Shown here piece by piece: positions 32,175 through 39,170 of a DNA stretch of 48,683 bases (positions are counted from its first letter, which is position 1; every line of letters starts with the position of its first letter). The stretch is from Clostridia bacterium (GTDB taxonomy: Bacteria; Bacillota; Clostridia; Christensenellales; QALW01): the NCBI GenBank assembly GCA_017516345.1, contig JAFXDC010000007.1, forward strand, positions 1 through 48,683, in the 5' to 3' direction. The position numbers and the translations under genes are program-made. Below the pieces are notes generated by a model. That model was not told the DNA's origin and did not search any database. It worked only from the letters and a program-made list of their open reading frames with translations.

Positions 32175-33536
32175 ATGGCTAAGCAAAGCAGTGTACATAT
32201 TTGTCAAAGCTGTGGCTACGAAAGCGTCAAGTGGTTGGGCAGATGCCCAAGCTGTCAGGAGTGGAATACCTTCAAGGAGCAATTGGTGCAAAAGGAGCCC
32301 GCCCGAAGGTCAAACGCAGAGCGTGCCTCAAGCGTCAAGGCGGTGCCCTTCAGCAGACTTGAGGACGAAAGCTTCGAGCGCTTTTGCAGCGGCATCAAGG
32401 AGCTTGACAGCGTGCTGGGAGGGGGAATAGTTCCCGCATCCCTCGTGCTTCTCGGGGGAGACCCGGGAATCGGCAAAAGTACACTGCTTCTTCAGCTTGC
32501 GGGTAATCTGTCAAAGCACCATAGGGTGGTGTATGCCTCTGCCGAGGAGTCGGCTCAGCAGGTAAAGCTTAGGGCAAAGAGACTCGGCCTTGCGGATAAC
32601 GACAACCTTTTGATGCTTGCGCAGACCGAGCTTGGCGGGATAATTGCCGAGCTTGAGGCGGTAAAGCCAAGGCTGGCGATAGTTGATTCCATACAGACCG
32701 TCTACGACGAGACGGCTTCGGGCGCGCAGGGAAGCGTAAGTCAGGTGCGCGAGTGCACCGCAAGCCTTATGCGCTTTGCTAAAAGCAGTGGAATATCCAT
32801 AATCCTTGTGGGTCACGTTACCAAGGAGGGGGCGATAGCGGGGCCCAAGGTGCTTGAGCATCTTGTGGACACAGTGCTTTACTTCGAGGGGGAGAAAAAC
32901 GGAGTGTTCCGTATACTCCGCGCGGTCAAAAACAGATTCGGTGCAAGCAACGAGATAGGCATTTTTGAAATGACCTCAAGCGGCATGCAGGGTGTGGAAA
33001 ATCCAAGCGAGCGTCTGCTCAACAGGGATAATACCGCACCGGGCAACGCCGTGCTCTGCTCCTTGGAGGGCACCCGCCCCATACTCTGCGACGTTCAGGC
33101 GCTTGTGTGCAGAACTGCGTTTGCCCTGCCAAAAAGGTCAAGTAACGGCTTTGACTATAACCGTCTTTCAATGCTTCTTGCCGTGCTTGAAAAGCGGTGC
33201 GGATATCTCCTCTTTGATAAGGATGTTTATCTTAACGTCGCCGGAGGCATGAGGGTGGACGAGCCCGCGGCGGATCTTCCCGTGCTTGCCGCAGTGGCAA
33301 GCGCATGCAAAAATAAGGAGATCAGAAGCAATATCGCACTTATCGGCGAGGTGGGACTCACGGGAGAGATACGCGCAGTAAGCAATATCTCCTCAAGGGT
33401 GAGCGAATGCATAAATATGGGGATAAATACCGTAATTGTTCCCTCTGCGTGCAAGAAGGGATTGCATACTTTCAAGGATGCTGATATAATCTTCGTAAGC
33501 ACTCTCGAGGCGGCGCTAAAGGCATGCTTCGACTAA
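32175..33536 (+). CDS. radA: DNA repair protein RadA (Sms)
   Basis: 453 residues, normal for RadA, a RecA-like helicase that promotes branch migration. The N-terminal zinc finger is C-x2-C...C-x2-C (CQSCGY, CPSCQEW). Walker A is GGDPGIGKST, and the RadA-specific KNRFG motif (VKNRFGASNE) follows. The C-terminal third is the Lon-like domain with GGMRVDEPAADLPVLAAVAS and GEVGLTGEIRAV. AAAGGAA precedes the ATG. It lies between ispDF and yacL; in many Firmicutes disA sits between radA and yacL, but not here. Confidence 0.96.
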   Translation: MAKQSSVHICQSCGYESVKWLGRCPSCQEWNTFKEQLVQKEPARRSNAERASSVKAVPFSRLEDESFERFCSGIKELDSVLGGGIVPASLVLLGGDPGIGKSTLLLQLAGNLSKHHRVVYASAEESAQQVKLRAKRLGLADNDNLLMLAQTELGGIIAELEAVKPRLAIVDSIQTVYDETASGAQGSVSQVRECTASLMRFAKSSGISIILVGHVTKEGAIAGPKVLEHLVDTVLYFEGEKNGVFRILRAVKNRFGASNEIGIFEMTSSGMQGVENPSERLLNRDNTAPGNAVLCSLEGTRPILCDVQALVCRTAFALPKRSSNGFDYNRLSMLLAVLEKRCGYLLFDKDVYLNVAGGMRVDEPAADLPVLAAVASACKNKEIRSNIALIGEVGLTGEIRAVSNISSRVSECINMGINTVIVPSACKKGLHTFKDADIIFVSTLEAALKACFD

Positions 33537-33574
33537 AATATTTTAACAAGATTTTTTGAAAGGCTAATATTATT

Positions 33575-34621
33575 ATGTGGCAAAAAATAGCTAAGGGTCT
33601 GTCCTTCCCGTTGGGAATACTTTTCGGAATAGGTGTCGTTCAGGCGTTTGAAGGCATCGTTATAAAGCATCCCGAGTGGGGTATAACGCTTACCCCCCTC
33701 ATCACGGGAGTCATATACGGCGCCTCCGCCGTGGTGTTTGGCGCTCTGTTCTTTCTTTTGAGCACTCGCTTTCTTGCGTGGATAAGTAAGACCGTGTCGG
33801 GTGTGGAAAAGGGTCTGTCAAAAATGCCCATCAAGGAGCTTCTGCTTTGTATCGGCGGCGCTCTTGTGGGTTTATTGATCGCATTTCTGGTCTCTCTGCC
33901 CTTGCTTCTCTTCTTTGATAATGCATTTATCAATCTCTCCATCAGCTTGGCGCTCTACGTTCTGCTTGGCATGACGGGTGCTCGCGTGGCTCGCTCTAAA
34001 TACGGAGATATCAACGCAAGCGACAAGGTAAAAGTAAGTAAGTACGTGCTTGACAGCTCGGTCATAATAGACGGACGCGTGGTGGATATCATAGAGCTTG
34101 GCTTCCTTGGCGGAGAAATAGTGGTAAGCTCCCTGGTCCTTTCCGAGATAAGGCGCATTGCCGACAGCGAGGACGTCTTAAAGCGCGCCCGCGGCCGTCG
34201 AGGTCTTGATATGCTTGCCCGCCTTCAGGAGATGAAGGTTGCGCTGACTGTGGATGAATCCACCACCGATGAGGACGTTGATTCCGCACTTGTTAAGCTT
34301 GCCTATAAGCTTGATGCAAGGCTTATTACCAACGATTTCAACCTTAGCCGCATCGGTAAGATGCAGGGAGTAACCGTGCTTAGCATCAATGAGCTGTCCA
34401 ACGCCGTAAAGCCCATACTCCTTCCGGGCGAGGAAATGTGCCTGCAGATAGTAAAGGAGGGCAAGGAGCTCGGTCAGGGGGTCGCCTATCTTGAGGACGG
34501 CACCATGATAGTTGTGGAGGGCGGCAGACGGTATATCGGCCAACAGACCGATTGCATAGTTACAAGCGTCCTTCAGACAAGTGCCGGCAGAATGATCTTT
34601 GCCAAGGTCAAGGAATATTAA
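33575..34621 (+). CDS. yacL: PIN/TRAM-domain membrane protein YacL
   Basis: 348 residues. Four N-terminal transmembrane helices (about 1-150) are followed by a PIN nuclease-like domain (YVLDSSVIIDGRVVDI with the first acidic residue, LVLSEIRRIADSED, and LITNDFNLSRI with the last Asp), then a TRAM domain from about 290 (GKELGQGVAYLEDGTMIVVE). This is the YacL family, conserved beside radA in Firmicutes; RNA or nucleic-acid cleavage is presumed but its substrate is not established. GAAAGG is upstream. It is the last gene before a terminator. Confidence 0.92.
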   Translation: MWQKIAKGLSFPLGILFGIGVVQAFEGIVIKHPEWGITLTPLITGVIYGASAVVFGALFFLLSTRFLAWISKTVSGVEKGLSKMPIKELLLCIGGALVGLLIAFLVSLPLLLFFDNAFINLSISLALYVLLGMTGARVARSKYGDINASDKVKVSKYVLDSSVIIDGRVVDIIELGFLGGEIVVSSLVLSEIRRIADSEDVLKRARGRRGLDMLARLQEMKVALTVDESTTDEDVDSALVKLAYKLDARLITNDFNLSRIGKMQGVTVLSINELSNAVKPILLPGEEMCLQIVKEGKELGQGVAYLEDGTMIVVEGGRRYIGQQTDCIVTSVLQTSAGRMIFAKVKEY

Positions 34622-34628
34622 AAGCATC

Positions 34629-34657
34629 ACGGCTCCGAGAAACCTCGGAGCCGTTTT
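34629..34657 (+). terminator. Rho-independent terminator after yacL
   Basis: An 11-bp stem (ACGGCTCCGAG / CTCGGAGCCGT) with a 4-nt loop and TTTT tail begins 8 bases after the yacL stop, and ends the ABC-rqcP-ispDF-radA-yacL block. Confidence 0.9.
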
Positions 34658-34747
34658 ATTTTACCTTTTCAGCAAATTAACCCCTCTTATTTTACTGAAC
34701 TTATTATTTATTTTTTTTGATCATTGATGTAAAATAAGACCGTAAAG

Positions 34748-34768
34748 AAGGAGGAGACAAAAATGTAG
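34748..34768 (+). other. Ribosome binding site followed by ATG-TAG (start-stop)
   Basis: AAGGAGGAG is followed at normal spacing by ATG and immediately by TAG. No other frame continues. It could be a dead gene start, or a minimal ORF that parks a ribosome. It lies just upstream of the promoter at 34779, so that promoter's transcript would not contain it. Confidence 0.4.
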
Positions 34769-34778
34769 GATTTGGGTA

Positions 34779-34807
34779 TTGTTTTTTTAGAGAGAGCATG
34801 ATATAAT
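34779..34807 (+). promoter_or_regulatory. Sigma-A promoter of the stomatin-like gene
   Basis: TTGTTT, 17 bases, TATAAT, ending 25 bases before the ATG. Confidence 0.6.
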
Positions 34808-34832
34808 ATAAAAAAAGTAAAGGAGAAAAATT

Positions 34833-35777
34833 ATGCCATATTTGATCGGAGCAGCAGTGCTCATCGTACTTATTTTGTTAGGCGGAATAAAGATAGTTCC
34901 GCAGGCACAGGAATACGTAATAGAGTTTTTAGGTAAATATAAATGCACCTGGGGTGCGGGTATCCACTTCCTCGTTCCCTTCTTTGAGCGCATCGTAAAG
35001 CGCATCACCTTGAAGGAGCAGGTAATGGACTCGCCGCCCCAAGCGGTCATCACAAAGGATAACGTAACCATGCAGATCGACACCGTGGTCTACTTTAAGG
35101 TGCACAACTCCAACCTCTATACCTACGGTGCGGTAAACCCCATCAGCGCACTAGAAAACCTTACCGCCACCACACTTCGTAATATCGTAGGTGAATTGGA
35201 GCTTGACGGCACCCTTACCAGCCGCGATACCATCAACGGTAAAATGACCGAGATCCTCGATGAGGCCACCGATCAGTGGGGTATCAAGGTAAACCGTGTG
35301 GAGCTTAAGAACATAATTCCTCCTCGCGAGATACAGGCAGCCATGGAAAAGCAGATGAAGGCTGAGCGCGACCGCCGTGAGACCCTGCTTCAGGCAGAGG
35401 GACACAGAGCCGCCGCCATCACAAGGGCCGAGGGCGATAAGCAGGCAATGATCCTTGAGGCAGAGGGTGAGCGTGACGCTCGAATCGCTCGCGCCGAGGG
35501 TGAGGCAAAGGCCATCTATCTGCAAAAGAAGGCGGAGGCGGACGGCCTGCGCGCTCTTAAGGAGGCGGGAGTGGACAACGCCGTACTGGAGCTTAAGAAG
35601 TATGAGGCACTGGTCAAGCTTGCCGACGGTAAGGCCGCAAAGCTTATCATACCCACAGACGCCGTAGAGGCGGTAAAAAACAGCGTGGTCTTTAACGAGA
35701 CCGCAGGTATCGGAAGCGTTACCAAGTCGGCTCCCGAGGAAAAGAAGGCTGTAAAGCCCGACCCCTGCTGCGACTAA
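34833..35777 (+). CDS. SPFH/band 7 (stomatin/QmcA-like) membrane protein
   Basis: 314 residues. An N-terminal membrane segment (about 3-20) precedes the SPFH domain (IVPQAQEYVIEFLGKYK, the stomatin signature region). A long Ala/Glu/Arg-rich coiled coil follows (RDRRETLLQAEG, EAEGERDARIARAEGEAK), then a short tail ending CC. Such proteins oligomerise in membrane microdomains and often regulate FtsH-type proteases. There is no NfeD partner gene next to it. AAAGGAG precedes the ATG. It forms a single-gene unit with its own promoter and terminator. Confidence 0.92.
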   Translation: MPYLIGAAVLIVLILLGGIKIVPQAQEYVIEFLGKYKCTWGAGIHFLVPFFERIVKRITLKEQVMDSPPQAVITKDNVTMQIDTVVYFKVHNSNLYTYGAVNPISALENLTATTLRNIVGELELDGTLTSRDTINGKMTEILDEATDQWGIKVNRVELKNIIPPREIQAAMEKQMKAERDRRETLLQAEGHRAAAITRAEGDKQAMILEAEGERDARIARAEGEAKAIYLQKKAEADGLRALKEAGVDNAVLELKKYEALVKLADGKAAKLIIPTDAVEAVKNSVVFNETAGIGSVTKSAPEEKKAVKPDPCCD

Positions 35778-35791
35778 AATATAATAACTAA

Positions 35792-35822
35792 AAAGGCGTT
35801 ACGAAAAGCTCGTAACGCCTTT
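35792..35822. terminator. Bidirectional rho-independent terminator
   Basis: A 12-bp stem (AAAGGCGTTACG / CGTAACGCCTTT) with a 7-nt loop lies between two convergent genes and has T-rich flanks on both strands. Confidence 0.85.
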
Positions 35823-35839
35823 TGATTTTTATTATGATC

Positions 35840-37513
35840 TTATTTTTCGTCAGCAAAAAAATTTCTGAAGACTCGCATATCACGGGGAAAAGGAGCGTAT
35901 TTAACAAGAGCGGGAACATGCTGCGGAGTAAAATCATCCCCCTCAAGGGTGATGAGGGTCCCTCCAAGCTGACCGGCCATGTGATAATCATACTGTGCGG
36001 TCTTAAGCCCAAACACGAAGCGCACTCCGTCGTGCCTGATGCAGGTGTTGTTTTTGTGGCAATGTCCAACAAATACACCGTCTACACCGCAAGCCTTCAT
36101 ATCGGTAAGGAAGCTCTCGGGGGTGGAAATAAAGGAGTATTTTTCGTGTTTCATGCCAAAATCGTCATCCCTTTGGCAAACGTCTACCCCTATAACGTAC
36201 ATTTTATCCATATTCTCGGCATAGCCTCTTGCAAGCTCTGCGCGCCAAAAATCCTCTGTGGGTATGTGATATGCCATAAATGCGGGTATTTGCTTGTGCT
36301 GAGATGCACGTATGCGCTCCGCGCGATCCTTTATAAACGACACTTGGTCAGGATATATCCCGGGCCTTTTAATAACCTCGGGATGGTTGCTTGCACCGCA
36401 TCCGTTGCTGTCAAGCATATAAAGCACGCGCACAAGCTCATCTCCGCAGGCTAAACCAACGGTATAGTTGCTGTTTCCGGAAACCGTGCCGCGCTTAAAT
36501 AAGCAGTAGCGGGAGCTTTCAAACAGCTCGCATTGCCACTTCACTCCCATCGCGCTTTCGTTGTCATGATTCCCAAACACGGGCGCCCACGGAATACCGA
36601 AAGAGTCCATAAAGGAGCAGAACCAACTTAATACCGAGCCGTTGTCATCAAATTCGCCGTAAATGATATCTCCCGTGATAAAAATTACGTCGGGTCTTGT
36701 CTGGGCTATTAATGACCGTATGTGATCTCCACCCTGAGCATCGTAATTCTTTGGGCTCCAGGCGATTATCTCATCTTTGCCAAGTCTGTCGGGAGTGCGG
36801 CGTTGGGTGGCGTCGATAAATTGCATATCGGTTATCTGTAATAGCCTGATCTTTGTGCCCTTGCGCTCACGGCCAAGCTGAACCACGGTGTCACAGCCGT
36901 CAAATTTTTTAATATGCCTTGGTCGTATCATGCTGATACCTTTTTGACACCAACTTTGTTTCAGAAGGGCGCTTGCATCAATAATGGCCTTAGCCACCTT
37001 TTGTGCGCACGCCTCCACGCCATCGGGGGATAGATGAAGCCTGTCCTGAGAGATAAATCTGTCGGGATCGGCGGCAACCACCGAATAAAGGTCGTTGATA
37101 AGTAACCCCTTTTCCTTAAGTCGGGGCACCAGCAACTCGTTAAAGCGTATTATATCCTCTGCATGGTGATAAGGATTGGTTATTTCCGCAGGGGTTATGG
37201 TGGCAAAAATAACTATCTCGTATCTTTTCTTAAGGATATCGGCAATTCGCAGCATGTTATTTAAAAACTCTTCGTCAGAGGTGAAGGGACCGTCATCAAA
37301 AAGACGGGCGGTGTCCCATATTCCGTTATTCCAATGCACTATACGGCTGCCCTCCATATCGGGAGCCCAATCAAATATACCGCGAAGAGTGTATTTTGCA
37401 AATCTGCAATTATCATTTGGTGAAAAAACGGTAAAATTCTCCCCCAAAAGCTCTGTAACTCTTGGTGTATACTGAACTCTTATTGAATCTCCCAGACAGG
37501 TTACCTTTGTCAT
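35840..37513 (-). CDS. SGNH hydrolase fused to calcineurin-like phosphoesterase
   Basis: 557 residues with two enzymatic parts. Residues 1-185 form an SGNH/GDSL-type hydrolase: CLGDSIR (Ser10), WNNGIWD (Asn63) and QDRLHLSPDG (Asp157, His160). From about 222 (LLQITDMQF) a metallophosphoesterase follows, with ITGDIIYGEFDD, FGNHDNE, a MAYHIP His and GHCHKN, the usual dinuclear metal ligands, though the first motif has DMQF where DxH is normal. It lacks a signal peptide, so it is cytoplasmic. The pairing suggests removal of an ester and a phosphate from one substrate, perhaps a lipid or sugar phosphate; this is inference. AGGTAAG precedes the ATG. Confidence 0.82.
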   Translation of the reverse strand: MTKVTCLGDSIRVQYTPRVTELLGENFTVFSPNDNCRFAKYTLRGIFDWAPDMEGSRIVHWNNGIWDTARLFDDGPFTSDEEFLNNMLRIADILKKRYEIVIFATITPAEITNPYHHAEDIIRFNELLVPRLKEKGLLINDLYSVVAADPDRFISQDRLHLSPDGVEACAQKVAKAIIDASALLKQSWCQKGISMIRPRHIKKFDGCDTVVQLGRERKGTKIRLLQITDMQFIDATQRRTPDRLGKDEIIAWSPKNYDAQGGDHIRSLIAQTRPDVIFITGDIIYGEFDDNGSVLSWFCSFMDSFGIPWAPVFGNHDNESAMGVKWQCELFESSRYCLFKRGTVSGNSNYTVGLACGDELVRVLYMLDSNGCGASNHPEVIKRPGIYPDQVSFIKDRAERIRASQHKQIPAFMAYHIPTEDFWRAELARGYAENMDKMYVIGVDVCQRDDDFGMKHEKYSFISTPESFLTDMKACGVDGVFVGHCHKNNTCIRHDGVRFVFGLKTAQYDYHMAGQLGGTLITLEGDDFTPQHVPALVKYAPFPRDMRVFRNFFADEK

Positions 37514-37550
37514 AGCTTACCTCCAAGCAAACTGTTTTAATGATGTCTAA

Positions 37551-37579
37551 ATTATATCATGGCAAAGAACAAAAGTCAA
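37551..37579 (-). promoter_or_regulatory. Sigma-A promoter of the SGNH-phosphoesterase gene
   Basis: On the minus strand TTGACT, 17 bases, TATAAT, ending 37 bases before the start codon. Confidence 0.7.
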
Positions 37580-37646
37580 TGTTGTATTTCTGTATTTGAA
37601 AGGGACATGGAACTAAGGACTCCGTCCCTAACGTTTAAAGGAAGCG

Positions 37647-38648
37647 TTACATCTGTTCCTCTCTTTTGTATACCTCGTTGCCGCTTTGGTCATAGCCGGT
37701 CAAAACGTAGGTGATCTTTGTTACAAGACCGTCTTGACCGTAGGTGTAAACAAAGCTTTCGGACTGGCTTGCGCATCCGTCAAGATAGGTATCGTTCGAG
37801 ATCTTTTTATATTTGACCACCTTGTCACCCTCGTAGGTGAACTCCTCGCGTTCTTGATTCTCGCCCTCGCCCGTCACGGTGGATATCAGCTTATCACCAA
37901 GGTATTCCATTTTATATGCTCTTTTGTTGGCGTATAAGCTGTTGGTGCATTTTCCGTCCGTGTAGGTGTATGTTATGGTCTCGCTGTCCGCGCAAAGGGA
38001 TAGGGGATTACCCGCATTGTCCACCGTAACAGAATATGTCACGATCTCTGCACCCGAGGAATCGGTAAGCTTTATGGAAATATTGTTGCCGTCATAAATG
38101 TGGGTGGTAGTGAATTGCTGGCCCGATGAGTTTATTGTGCTGATTATTCTGCCTTGGTCATCATATAGGTATTGATAATAGCTGTCGCCTGCGCTTGGTG
38201 AATATTTCTCGCTGATGATAATGTTGTTTTGATTGAATTTTAACTCAAGCACCGTTTCCTCCGAACCGTTTACCGTTACACCCGTGGCGGTGAGACCGTC
38301 ATCCGAATACGTCATTTCAAATATCCCGCCGCGATTTATCCATACGCGGGAAATCTTGCCCTCGGAGTAGATGAATACTCTGTCCATCTTTCGTGTCTCG
38401 TATAAAAGAGGTGCCAACGTGAAGGGGGATATAGTGGTTACCGAGGTAAGCTGACCGTTTTGGTTATATTCGTACCTTCCAAACTGCCCCCATTGCCCGT
38501 CGATCATGCCGTATCTGACCGTCACTCCTGCGCCCGCATTTGCCGTCGGCTCTGCCGTCTGCTCGGGCGGGGCGTTGCATGCGCTGAGGCAAATTGAAAT
38601 AATTAACGGGAGGATAATAAAAAATACCCTTGATGCTCTTTTTTTCAT
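37647..38648 (-). CDS. Lipoprotein with YD/RHS-like beta repeats
   Basis: 333-residue lipoprotein with lipobox LSAC (Cys24). The mature part has a series of short beta-hairpin repeats of the YD type (YEYNQNGQLTSVT, YLYDDQGRIISTI, THIYDGNNISIKL, YTYTDGKCTN, FTYEGDKVVKYK), as found in RHS and wall-associated proteins. The second ATG is chosen as start because AAAGGAAG lies about 8 bases upstream; the longer form adds six residues before the signal peptide. It has its own promoter. Function unknown; a surface carbohydrate- or protein-binding role is plausible. Confidence 0.82.
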   Translation of the reverse strand: MKKRASRVFFIILPLIISICLSACNAPPEQTAEPTANAGAGVTVRYGMIDGQWGQFGRYEYNQNGQLTSVTTISPFTLAPLLYETRKMDRVFIYSEGKISRVWINRGGIFEMTYSDDGLTATGVTVNGSEETVLELKFNQNNIIISEKYSPSAGDSYYQYLYDDQGRIISTINSSGQQFTTTHIYDGNNISIKLTDSSGAEIVTYSVTVDNAGNPLSLCADSETITYTYTDGKCTNSLYANKRAYKMEYLGDKLISTVTGEGENQEREEFTYEGDKVVKYKKISNDTYLDGCASQSESFVYTYGQDGLVTKITYVLTGYDQSGNEVYKREEQM

Positions 38649-38681
38649 TTTGATGCTTCCTTTCACCGATCATTCAACATA

Positions 38682-38710
38682 AGTATATCACCATTGACTG
38701 CAAAAAACAA
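38682..38710 (-). promoter_or_regulatory. Sigma-A promoter of the YD-repeat lipoprotein
   Basis: On the minus strand TTGTTT, 17 bases, TATACT, ending 33 bases before the start codon. Confidence 0.55.
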
Positions 38711-38727
38711 TACCTATTTTGTTAAAA

Positions 38728-38763
38728 AAGACACCCCAAGGGATGCCTGCTATAAAGCAGGTT
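38728..38763. repeat. Left inverted repeat of unit 2
   Basis: The reverse complement of these 36 bases matches 40866-40901 at 30 positions without gaps. Each end holds two hairpins: CCTGC...GCAGG and a longer GGCAYCCC/GGTGYC-type stem. On the minus strand this end is followed by six T residues, so it could also act as a terminator. Confidence 0.65.
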
Positions 38764-38779
38764 TACTTGCCGAAAAATC

Positions 38780-38816
38780 AAAAGGAGTACGAGCAATTTT
38801 GTTCGTACTCCTTTTT
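38780..38816. other. 13-bp hairpin inside unit 2
   Basis: AAAAGGAGTACGA / TCGTACTCCTTTT with T/A-rich flanks looks like a bidirectional terminator, but no gene ends here. It may insulate unit 2 from transcription outside. Confidence 0.55.
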
Positions 38817-38836
38817 GTTACTATCGGGCGGTAATA

Positions 38837-38961
38837 AGCCTCCCTTGTGTAAAGGGAGGTGGCTCGCGCAAGCGAGACGGAGGGATTGTAAAAACAAAAT
38901 ATCATCGTAAAACAATCCCTCAGCCGCCTTCGGCGTCAGCTCCCTTTGCACAAGGGAGCCT
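38837..38961. repeat. MITE-like palindromic repeat
   Basis: Left arm 38837-38889 (AGCCTCCCTTGTG ... GGATTGT) is an imperfect reverse complement of right arm 38912-38961 (ACAATCCCTCAG ... GGGAGCCT), with a 22-base centre. Each arm has its own small GC-rich hairpin. A third arm lies at the left edge of the window (10-59). No ORF with coding character lies inside. Confidence 0.7.
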
Positions 38962-39026
38962 TTCTTTATGTTCATCTATAACTTGTCAATTTTCCTGACA
39001 AGCACTGCTTTTGTGGATACAAAAGC
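38952..39026 (+). repeat. Two-hairpin repeat module, copy 2
   Basis: Second copy of the module at 19341-19413, directly abutting and overlapping the MITE-like repeat. Hairpins: CTTGTCA/TGACAAG (38982-39002) and GCTTTTGT-GGAT-ACAAAAGC (39007-39026). Here it precedes the gene, while in unit 1 it follows the gene, both times on the plus strand. Confidence 0.75.
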
Positions 39027-39045
39027 GAAACATATACTCATTGAG

Positions 39046-39074
39046 TTGAACAATTCACAAATTTATGATATAAA
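39046..39074 (+). promoter_or_regulatory. Sigma-A promoter of the extended sigma factor
   Basis: TTGAAC, 17 bases, TATAAA; the leader to the ATG at 39171 is about 90 bases. It begins 20 bases after the two-hairpin module. Confidence 0.55.
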
Positions 39075-39170
39075 TAATTATAAAAATCTCATTTCAAGAT
39101 TGAACCGAAATCAAATCTTTACGACTATATGGGTGAACGTTCAAAAGCATTCCGGAAAGCAGGTAAATTT

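Noticed and set aside
35822-36454. 210-codon plus-strand ORF
   Set aside because: Antisense to the SGNH-phosphoesterase gene and starting within its terminator; shadow frame.
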